DNA of 64,000 bases from JANJUB01 sp031386985. Lineage in GTDB: Bacteria > Armatimonadota > Fimbriimonadia > Fimbriimonadales > Fimbriimonadaceae. This document shows positions 14,642 to 22,163 of this stretch, piece after piece. The stretch's first letter is position 1. Every line of letters begins with the position of its first letter. The DNA lies in contig JANNCV010000044.1 in assembly GCA_031386985.1 (NCBI GenBank), positions 1 through 64,000 on the forward strand, read 5' to 3'. The position numbers and the translations under genes are program-made. The notes beneath the pieces were generated by a model, which was not told where the DNA came from, made no database searches, and was given only the letters and a program-made list of their open reading frames with translations.

Positions 14642-15514
14642 ATGAACCAGATACTTTGCGACTTGTTTGCTAAGCGAATGGATCTGGTTGCCCGGCACAT
14701 AGGGCCGCCCTGTGCCACATCAACACCCACCTGTAGCTGCCTACCATGTATCCTAGGTCGGTGCCAACAATCAATCCAGTCGCAACATGAGCCTCACCCG
14801 TATGATGTTCTTCCAGCTGATGTCGGCAATGAGGTAGTTCATGCTATGGGGAAGGGCAATACGGCACGTCCTGACACAAATGTGCTGTACCGCATTCATA
14901 GCGCGTTGCTTCCAGGGCTAGAGCCCCTGGTTTTGAGCCACCCTTCTGGGACGTTCCGTGGGAATCAACTCGTCGGCCGTATCTCAACCTGGACTCGGCT
15001 CAGCGTATACTATGACGGCAATCTAGCAAATGATCCCGACGCCACTTCTTTTTGGACGATTACGGACCTGTCCGGACTTGCGGCAAGCCCTTTGGCTCAA
15101 GATCTTTTGGTTGCCCGTCTACGTTTGGGCTTGGATGCTATGTACGAGCGGCACGTTTTACTTCGGTGGAACTTATCTATTCCCGCCCTCCGCCCTACAG
15201 TTCCAACCGAAGCAGATGGCTTCACACACCGATACTTTTGCCCGACTGACATATCAATGGGACCCGCAATGGGTCAAACAGTCGATCTTCGCAATTTACA
15301 GAATCTGCAATTGGGTGACCCTGAGGCCGTTGCAAAGTCTGTGCCCCTTGACGATGTGGAGTTTGTCCACTTGCATTACCCCCCTTCCGATATCAAAGAT
15401 GCTAAGCGGACATTTCATGGTACCAATCCTTCCCTCTTGCAACGCGGTCCGTACATTACCAGTCCGGTGGCTGCTGCAACCGCATGCCTTGATTATCTCA
15501 CACGGAATCTCTAG
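14642..15514 (+). CDS. Unrecognised protein, gene 1 of three-gene cassette
   Basis: A 290-aa protein; an AGG lies ~9 nt before the ATG. The N-terminal region has a cysteine cluster (C24, C30, C32, C35, C40), possibly metal-binding. The rest is soluble with no membrane segment. Visible stretches such as LSVYYDGNLANDP, FWTITDLSGLA and RHVLLRWNLSIPALRP match nothing I know. It is followed after 12 bp by gene 2, with an AGGAGG, so the three genes form an operon inside a boundary-repeat-delimited segment. Defence function is inferred from position only. Confidence 0.7.
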   Translation: MNQILCDLFAKRMDLVARHIGPPCATSTPTCSCLPCILGRCQQSIQSQHEPHPYDVLPADVGNEVVHAMGKGNTARPDTNVLYRIHSALLPGLEPLVLSHPSGTFRGNQLVGRISTWTRLSVYYDGNLANDPDATSFWTITDLSGLAASPLAQDLLVARLRLGLDAMYERHVLLRWNLSIPALRPTVPTEADGFTHRYFCPTDISMGPAMGQTVDLRNLQNLQLGDPEAVAKSVPLDDVEFVHLHYPPSDIKDAKRTFHGTNPSLLQRGPYITSPVAAATACLDYLTRNL

Positions 15515-15526
15515 GAGGCTACACAC

Positions 15527-16267
15527 GTGGCAGGCAATCAGTTAAGTCCGGCTCAGGTACTCGACAACATCTTGACAGGAGCAGATCGTCGGCTCATGTT
15601 TGGTGCGGATCCCATAAACCCCGCGCAGGTGGTCCGCCAGTATGCAAGTGAGTCTGATCGCCAAATGGAGTTCGTCATGGAATTCAAGGCCGTTCTCTCT
15701 ACAGCAGCGCACAGTATTTGGATGCCGGCAACGACAACATATTATGAGTCCTACATATTCCTCGACCTCATTGCAAAGTACCCCGGGCTAGGCATGGAGG
15801 ATTCAGTCCTTGAAATGCTCCAATTGTTTCAAGGTGGCATCGGACGGGAATTGCAGTGTCCGAGCGGTCTTCCAAGCTATCCTTCTTTAGATCGTCTGGC
15901 AGTAGACGCCCTAAGTTGTCTGCATCGTGTTTGTAACGTTCCCCACCTCCAGGTCTATCGCGGATATTTGAGCGCTGTCGCCGCATCAGCAGCTTTTCAG
16001 GAATCCACGAGAGGCTTCGCTCTGGCCCAATGGATGGTTGACAGTCCAGGACATTATCGATTCCTGCCGGAGATCCCCGACATTGATTCAGAGTCCGTTT
16101 CAATAGCTTTCAAGAAAGAACTTTGGCAAAACTATGGCTTAGTCCAGTTTCTTGGTCAACTCCAGCCAGAAAGATATGCAAAGTTATCTATTCACGAGAT
16201 ACTAAGGCTAATAGGAGACCAAACCGAAGACCTTGCAGCCCTAGTTCTCGAGGGGGGTAGCCGTTGA
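15527..16267 (+). CDS. Unrecognised helical protein, gene 2 of three-gene cassette
   Basis: A 246-aa protein with a GTG start and strong AGGAGG. Mostly helical by composition (PAQVLDNILTGADRRLM, RQMEFVMEFKAVLSTAAHSIW, YESYIFLDLIAKYPGL). No catalytic motif, membrane segment or signal peptide is visible. Its TGA overlaps the TTG start of gene 3 (TTGA). It may be an adaptor or immunity-like partner of the PIN protein (inference). Confidence 0.7.
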   Translation: MAGNQLSPAQVLDNILTGADRRLMFGADPINPAQVVRQYASESDRQMEFVMEFKAVLSTAAHSIWMPATTTYYESYIFLDLIAKYPGLGMEDSVLEMLQLFQGGIGRELQCPSGLPSYPSLDRLAVDALSCLHRVCNVPHLQVYRGYLSAVAASAAFQESTRGFALAQWMVDSPGHYRFLPEIPDIDSESVSIAFKKELWQNYGLVQFLGQLQPERYAKLSIHEILRLIGDQTEDLAALVLEGGSR

Positions 16268-18636
16268 CGTATATTGATCCGATCCTAGCATTCCACTACT
16301 TTACGGGCACAGAAGCCACGGAAGCTTCTCCTGTTCGGTTGTACTTTGATACGAACGTTATTTACTCGATTGTCAGAGGCATATCTGACTTGTTTTATTC
16401 CCAAAAACCCTTAAGTAAGCCCGAGTTTACATGTAAGCGATTTTGGTCAGATGATACTCGGATGGCGAGCGTTTTGTTAGATCGTCCACACCTTTTTAAT
16501 ATGCTCAGCGCTCATAAACTTGAGCTTTATTATTTGCTTAAGCAAAGGCCACCCATACCTACCCCTGATATAAGAACGATCCTCGAACTCTTCTTTACAA
16601 ACTGCTTTCCTCCCGAAAGCCTTGACCTTGCTCCTACGACCGACGGATTCCAACTGACTCTAGACTCTAATTTGGATCGGGATCATGCCGGACTAAAATG
16701 CATACACAAACTGAAGTCATTCCTGATTACCCAGCCGTCGGCGAAGCTTTCAGAATTTACTGCGATTCACGACGACGTCACGTCGGGGATAACCCGAAAA
16801 AGCGTTGACAGAATTATTAACAGCGAGCTATTCGCGTTAGCGTTTGAGGCCTACTCTTCAGCTGGTGATGTTCCAAAGTCCGAGCAGGCCAAGGTCATGG
16901 ATAGCGCTGCGATTTGTATGCTCGCGGACATGGTTGAGCAATACAATGATGATTCCGTTCATGTGTTCAGGCCGGCCCCGTTCTTTATTGCGAGCACAGG
17001 CTCTGCAATCTTCAACGCCTTTCAGCAACTCATGAGGAATGAAAAGATTAGGGCAAGATTCTTGCTCCGTCATCCGTCCCTTGACCTTGAGGTGTTTGCT
17101 TTTCAGCCAACGATGTTCCTGGATTTAATCTTCGCATATTCAAGCAACTCCGGGATACGACGTGATTGGCCGGTAAGCGAAGACGCTGCCAAGAGGTTAG
17201 TTAACTTAGGAGGCAAGTTAGCGGAAGAAGTTGTTCCATTTGAAAAGGAGGATGCTACACACCAACTCAACAATCAAATTCAGCTTCATTTATGGCAGAC
17301 GGTCTTGCAATCGGAACGTATCTTCGGCGGGGTGACGCATCAAGGAAACTTGGAGTACAAGTTTGTCATTCACGGTCATGCGCAATTGGAGGAGTCAGAG
17401 CTTATTAATGTTCTGGGCAAACACCTAGAAGCGACAAGGGTTCTCGCGCGCGAGATTGCTTGGACGCACAGGGCGGAAACAACTGCCAGATTGCTCAAGG
17501 CCTACTTCGAAAGCAGTGGCTACACCCTTAAATCCATAGGCGCATTCCTAAAGTCTTATGATCTTGCCTTCGGAATCGACACGGCCTTAAGCCGAGCATT
17601 TAGAGATGCACTGGTGGTTACAGGTGGTGATCTGGGTCAGGCTCTAACGAACTTGTTACAAGGAGCGTGGCGGGACATGCATGACAATGAAGAGCTTAGG
17701 AGGTCAGGCATCCTGATGGTGAAGGATAATAAAGTGCCAGGCGTTGAGAAACTTGTTAGCCTGCTATGGATTTCTACAGGATCCGCACTAGACGACTCAG
17801 AATTTCACGATCTGTCGGAACTTCTTGAGGAGATAGTCTTTGGAACCGAAGGCGGGCCCAGTGGTTGGCAGTCTCAGATGGATATCATCGCAGATTTACC
17901 AACATGGCTGATTATTGCCTTAATAAAGTGTGACTCGTATTCTTTGAGGCAAGGCTTTAGGACTCGGAAAGACATAGATGAACTTGAGAAACTCTTTGAC
18001 CGAATCAGCATGAAAAGTGCAGTACTAGAAGCAAGGCTAACTGGGTCTCGTACTGGCAAGGGCAAACTTTCACTCATGTGCGCCCTTGCAGCTAGTTTGA
18101 GGGAGCAAGCCTACTTTAAATCGGCCCTGCTGATATTGAGAGATCATGGTGATATGTCGGTTCCCCCAGACGGCGGATTGCAGGGCATTCTTGAACCGGT
18201 CGACTCAGATCTCTACCTGCGTGCCGTGGACATAGCTTGGCGAGCCTTTCGTGATTCAAGAGAGGGGGTTAGACTCGATGTAGAACAGGCAATTTATGTG
18301 ACCAACTTATATCTATACATTCTTGTTTCGGCTAACTTCGACCTTGATAAGGCTGCTTTTGAAAATGCTAGGAGAGCTGCTGACGTGCTTGTTGCAACTA
18401 AGAGCAAGGGTGATCTTGCATGGTTGTGGCTGTACGACCACACGTTGTCGATGTACCTGATACGCCTTGCATTATTTGCAAAGGCTAAGGGATTTGAGAA
18501 GCACTGGCACCAACTCCTTGCGCATGCAAAAGAGAACCTGCCGACAGTAGAGTATTCCAGTGCGTGGGAACCCAGCGCTAAAGTTCTTTCACAGCTGATC
18601 GATGAGGAATTGTTCTTAAGTGAGGTTTCTGGCTAG
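16264..18636 (+). CDS. Large protein with N-terminal PIN-like nuclease domain, gene 3
   Basis: A 790-aa protein with a TTG start coupled to gene 2. Residues 26-35 (LYFDTNVIYS) look like the first strand and acidic residue of a PIN ribonuclease (D29, N31). A second acidic site lies in AKVMDSAAICMLADMV (D213), followed by PFFIASTGSAIF, resembling the PIN C-terminal strand. About 540 further residues are helical and repeat-like (SLLRE/ALLIL-type segments), possibly a sensor or scaffold. The size and partners do not match VapC toxins. An RNA-cleaving abortive effector is my inference; the PIN call itself needs structure prediction. Confidence 0.65.
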   Translation: MTYIDPILAFHYFTGTEATEASPVRLYFDTNVIYSIVRGISDLFYSQKPLSKPEFTCKRFWSDDTRMASVLLDRPHLFNMLSAHKLELYYLLKQRPPIPTPDIRTILELFFTNCFPPESLDLAPTTDGFQLTLDSNLDRDHAGLKCIHKLKSFLITQPSAKLSEFTAIHDDVTSGITRKSVDRIINSELFALAFEAYSSAGDVPKSEQAKVMDSAAICMLADMVEQYNDDSVHVFRPAPFFIASTGSAIFNAFQQLMRNEKIRARFLLRHPSLDLEVFAFQPTMFLDLIFAYSSNSGIRRDWPVSEDAAKRLVNLGGKLAEEVVPFEKEDATHQLNNQIQLHLWQTVLQSERIFGGVTHQGNLEYKFVIHGHAQLEESELINVLGKHLEATRVLAREIAWTHRAETTARLLKAYFESSGYTLKSIGAFLKSYDLAFGIDTALSRAFRDALVVTGGDLGQALTNLLQGAWRDMHDNEELRRSGILMVKDNKVPGVEKLVSLLWISTGSALDDSEFHDLSELLEEIVFGTEGGPSGWQSQMDIIADLPTWLIIALIKCDSYSLRQGFRTRKDIDELEKLFDRISMKSAVLEARLTGSRTGKGKLSLMCALAASLREQAYFKSALLILRDHGDMSVPPDGGLQGILEPVDSDLYLRAVDIAWRAFRDSREGVRLDVEQAIYVTNLYLYILVSANFDLDKAAFENARRAADVLVATKSKGDLAWLWLYDHTLSMYLIRLALFAKAKGFEKHWHQLLAHAKENLPTVEYSSAWEPSAKVLSQLIDEELFLSEVSG

Positions 18637-18640
18637 GTAA

Positions 18641-18667
18641 AGTTTGAGGGCTTTTGGCCCCCAAACT
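18641..18667 (+). terminator. Hairpin after the PIN operon
   Basis: Stem AGTTTG-a-GGGC / GCCC-c-CAAACT with a 5-nt loop, starting 5 bp after the stop codon. No T tract, so termination strength is uncertain. Confidence 0.5.
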
Positions 18668-19236
18668 GGATTAGATGAGTCTCGATCCCTTTGGTAACGG
18701 TCACTCGAAAGGGAGCATTATCACGGTGCGTTTTTTCTTCCGGTCGCTTAACAACCAGAAGTCTATTAGGGAATTGCTGCGATGGATTGTCAGGACTGTT
18801 CGTCCAGCATTTAGCAGCTTTACTCGGATACCTATCTGGCTAGATGGGACTCCGTTCAGCGTCTCGCGGTGAACTCGAAGGGAGGTGCGCACCTCGCCGA
18901 TGTCTAGGGTTTTTCTCGCCTCAAAAGTGAGCAAGACTTTGAAGTGTCGGGAGGGACTGTAAGTGTTCATAGTGGGATTAAAGGGACATCGATTCGGCAC
19001 AGATTCGATGTCCCGCCAACCCCACTTGTGTATCCTAGCAAATGTAATCCATTAATCATAGTAGATCCCGTCGGTTGGCGCTCACGTCTTCACCTGGATT
19101 ATCGGTATGGCAGGTGACTTCTTGGAGTGCTTGACCACGACGCTTGACCTCTGGGCGGTTATGAGAAGGGGGCGATCACCAATAGGGGTGCTGGATTTAT
19201 GTCTCGCAACACTAAAACTGCGCCCGCTCAATTTTA
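18668..19236. other. Non-coding stretch with hairpin
   Basis: I see no secure gene. A minus frame at 18701-19000 (possible start 18970) is protein-like in part but lacks a recognisable domain or ribosome site. A perfect 10-bp stem GGGACATCGA / TCGATGTCCC (18983-18992 / 19005-19014) lies in the middle. Confidence 0.4.
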
Positions 19237-19320
19237 GTGGCGACTTGGGATGATAATAACCGAACTCTGTTATCGACCCAAGACGTTCGTTCCCCAATTG
19301 GAGTGCTTGCAACAGGTTCC
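19237..19320 (+). repeat. Cassette-boundary repeat, copy 5 (degenerate)
   Basis: GTGGCGACTTGGGATGATAA followed by CCGAACTCTGTTATCGACCC and ending GCAACAGGTTCC. It matches the recombinase 3' end but has small deletions (in ACGTTCGTTCCCC and CCAATTGG), and the shared upstream block is absent. It marks the right end of the recognisable array. Confidence 0.8.
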
Positions 19321-19373
19321 ATCCTTATAGGGTCTTTCGCGAATAGCAGCAACACTGAGCACGATTCGCACCT

Positions 19374-20183
19374 TCAAAGTGAGCATATGAGACAGCCCTC
19401 ACGGGGGTCCTCATCCTCTATTTCAAGACCGCCGAGAGTATGGACTAGCGGCAGATTTCCCCTGGCCTTTCGTTTACGCTCTTGAGCTGCCTCCCATTCA
19501 ACAATGATCGATTTCATCCTCTCAGGCTTTTCTAGATCAACTAGGGACTCTTTGGCGCACCAGGTAAAGTCCACTCCCATCGCCAGGCTGCGTTGTTCGT
19601 AATCCTTAGCTCGTTCAAATAGGTCAGGATGGCGTTCCCTAAGCCTAACCCATTCGATCTTTTGCTGGTAGAAGCAAAAATAGCACCCTGACCGCGATCT
19701 ACCCCACTCGAGGTACGGAGGCATCCCCAACCCAGAGTCTTCGAGAATACGAATAATATCAGACCGGACTAAGCCATCTTCTCGGAATGGATAAACCGCC
19801 GTGATATTTGGCTTCGTGCTAATATAACCAATCCGGTCCTCATCGGCTCTGAGACCGACGTAGTTAATGACAGGATCACTGCCTACGTAGTCTTCAAACG
19901 GCTTAAGTTTAAGCATCTTTGTACACCATCGCCGATGATTCGACGGCAACATTCCGCCATACACTGCCAGCCAGTGATCAAAGCTATCCGGCGCGCTTGT
20001 CTTCTCAATAGTTCTTCCCAGTAGGACCTCCATTCTTGATATGTAGTCGTAGGTCTCTGGAAGCTCTTTGCCAGTGTCGTGGAATATGTATTCCATCGAC
20101 GGGACGCGATCTCTCATATAAATCGCCAGAGCAGCACTGTCTTTCCCGCCGGATAGGCTTAGAATGTGGCGCACATCTTTCAA
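19374..20183 (-). CDS. PAPS reductase-family (DndC-like) sulfurtransferase
   Basis: A 269-aa protein, TTG start coupled to the upstream gene (TTGA) with a GGAGG. The PP-loop LSGGKDSAALA (residues 10-20) binds ATP. EYIFHDTGKELPETYDYI and NHRRWCTKMLKLKPF are typical of the family. Cysteines in SGCYFCFYQQK, TWCAKES and EGCLICSL could ligate an Fe-S cluster as in DndC. With the cysteine desulfurase in the same operon it probably transfers sulfur to an activated target, likely DNA. It is the last gene of the six-gene operon. Confidence 0.85.
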   Translation of the reverse strand: MKDVRHILSLSGGKDSAALAIYMRDRVPSMEYIFHDTGKELPETYDYISRMEVLLGRTIEKTSAPDSFDHWLAVYGGMLPSNHRRWCTKMLKLKPFEDYVGSDPVINYVGLRADEDRIGYISTKPNITAVYPFREDGLVRSDIIRILEDSGLGMPPYLEWGRSRSGCYFCFYQQKIEWVRLRERHPDLFERAKDYEQRSLAMGVDFTWCAKESLVDLEKPERMKSIIVEWEAAQERKRKARGNLPLVHTLGGLEIEDEDPREGCLICSL

Positions 20184-22162
20184 AGAACACCTCCGTCTTG
20201 GGTATTTACTACCACGCGCAAGATGGTCTTGGAGTTCTGCAGCGCTTTGATTGGACTACTATTTGTGACTACGATTAGCAACTCACCGAAAAACTTCTTT
20301 TCATCCTTTATCTCGAATATTGCGGCAAGCTTAAGCCATTCTGTACCATTTGCTAGCGCATTTGTTAAGTCGTCCTCACTTAGATTTGGAGAGGTTTGAA
20401 CTCCAGCCTTGATGTTCTCGAGGCGGCGCTCAACCAGTGTAATCAGAGTTTGTACAAATGGTTTGGTCAGTAGGCAGCGGTCTTTACCCTTGTGCGGCAT
20501 GATCCGCGCCTGCCTTTCAGAAATCAGCACAGTCTCCGATACCCCTTTGTTCACAATCAGCTCTACGGTCACTTCTGCCAGTTGATAGATTGGCGGATTG
20601 ACCGGCAACCCAATACGAGTCAGATCAGAAGCAAACTCTTTCTGCAATGTTAGTGCGGACAGTTGTCGCATACGACCGATGCGCTTCTTCTTAGCTTGCT
20701 CATCGGTTTCCCACGCGTAGAAGCTACCGTAGGGAACTGCTGCGATTCTCTTGAAGTTCCATAGAATGCTGGCGCCTTGGCCGCCATGGACGTCTGGGTG
20801 GACGAACAAGGGTGTTAAACCAGTATCTCTCCTTTCGCCCAGAGGGCTTAACTGACCATGTAGAAGGAGAATGGATCGATCGTCAGGCACGTTACGGAGC
20901 AAATCGCACTGTGCGTTCAGCACCATCGCAACGGAGTACGTAACCTGCTCCTGTGGATCAGCCACGGGAATCTCGGCCACCACCCCTTCAGGTGGGGCTT
21001 CGGCAGGAACATACTCGTCTGCCGCATCTTCTGCTTCCTCCTTCTTTTTTGTCGTGACCAGAAAAACATCTCCGAGGTTAAGGGTGGGCTTTCCTGGTGG
21101 CTTCCCGGCCGTGGCTGGAACGCCATACAGAAGTGGTTCGACCCCCATGTCAAAGACCGCCGCGTGATACATCAGCGCAAGCACGCTGGAGGGCTCTAGC
21201 AGAGCCGGGACATGGTCCTGAAAATCTGCTTCATCGAGTCCTGCCCGGATCGCCGCCATCTCTGGCCCCAGCATTAGATTCAAGAGATAGCCCGACAACA
21301 GCCAGGACATATAGTCCCCAAATGGTTGCTGTTCTTGCTTAAGGGTTAGTAACTGAATATTTGCGTAATCGCTCAGGGTGAGCGCCCTTACAGCCTCCTT
21401 AAACTCTGCGGCAGTCTGATCGACATTGCCGATAAGTGCATCCGAAAACCGCTGGACCACATGAGCCGGAGCCAGCGAATCCGCAAGCGCGACAGCGTGC
21501 ATTCCCAACCTCAATGGGTCTCTTAGCTCTTTTTTCGGCACTGCCTGAAAAAGGCCTGCGATGAGCTCAGACTTTTGCCTAAAAGCGAGACTCCCCTGAA
21601 CAACGTCCTCGCTAGACGACATCAACACAAAGAGCGGTTTGTTCGCCTCCTCGCTCTCGGCGTAGATTTTCTTTGCTAGCTCTGCGGACCGATCAATAGA
21701 TTCGGGATCGTTGTCAAGGCCCAACCTCCAGTCGAGAAAAATAAGTTGGATCCCCGCTAAGTCTCCAAAAGCTGGGTTGCTACCAAGCTTCTTTACGGTC
21801 AGGCCGAGGTCGCTAGCTAGAAGCTGGCAAATCGGCTCGACACTTTCCAATCCTTCGGTTATCCGTTTTAAGAACTCACTGCCTTGGACGATTCCACGAA
21901 GTGGCGAGTTCTTCGGCTCATGCTCTAGAATCTCAGAGAGCCGCTGTGGCTGAATATCGTCCGAGCCAGCAAGGATCTGATATCCTACCGCAGCTTTACG
22001 AGCTGTCTCGTCAAACTCGATTAGATTCCAGATCTCAGTCGCTTCATCCAGCGAGAGCGCCGTTTCGCCCATTTGATCAAAGGCATCATCTATCACCGCA
22101 ACTTGAGAAAGGTGACGGTTGACCAAGTGGGTCGAAAACGGCTGAAGAAGCGCATTTGCCAT
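20180..22162 (-). CDS. Receiver-like domain protein of PAPS/DUF4007 operon
   Basis: A 660-aa protein. The N-terminus resembles an expanded response-regulator receiver: VAVIDDAFDQ (D25, D26), IQLIFLDWRLGLD (phospho-acceptor-like D144) and KPLFVLMSSSED. The remaining ~450 residues are unrecognised, with a Glu/Pro-rich linker around 370-400. The gene is one base downstream of the histidine kinase-like gene. The pair looks like a two-component unit built into a defence operon; phosphotransfer is inference. Confidence 0.65.
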   Translation of the reverse strand: MANALLQPFSTHLVNRHLSQVAVIDDAFDQMGETALSLDEATEIWNLIEFDETARKAAVGYQILAGSDDIQPQRLSEILEHEPKNSPLRGIVQGSEFLKRITEGLESVEPICQLLASDLGLTVKKLGSNPAFGDLAGIQLIFLDWRLGLDNDPESIDRSAELAKKIYAESEEANKPLFVLMSSSEDVVQGSLAFRQKSELIAGLFQAVPKKELRDPLRLGMHAVALADSLAPAHVVQRFSDALIGNVDQTAAEFKEAVRALTLSDYANIQLLTLKQEQQPFGDYMSWLLSGYLLNLMLGPEMAAIRAGLDEADFQDHVPALLEPSSVLALMYHAAVFDMGVEPLLYGVPATAGKPPGKPTLNLGDVFLVTTKKKEEAEDAADEYVPAEAPPEGVVAEIPVADPQEQVTYSVAMVLNAQCDLLRNVPDDRSILLLHGQLSPLGERRDTGLTPLFVHPDVHGGQGASILWNFKRIAAVPYGSFYAWETDEQAKKKRIGRMRQLSALTLQKEFASDLTRIGLPVNPPIYQLAEVTVELIVNKGVSETVLISERQARIMPHKGKDRCLLTKPFVQTLITLVERRLENIKAGVQTSPNLSEDDLTNALANGTEWLKLAAIFEIKDEKKFFGELLIVVTNSSPIKALQNSKTILRVVVNTQDGGVL

Positions 22163-22163
22163 C

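Noticed and set aside
18701..19000. 99-aa minus-strand frame between the PIN operon and boundary copy 5
   Set aside because: Some protein-like stretches, but no ribosome site, no family and no coupling to neighbours; not strong enough to call.
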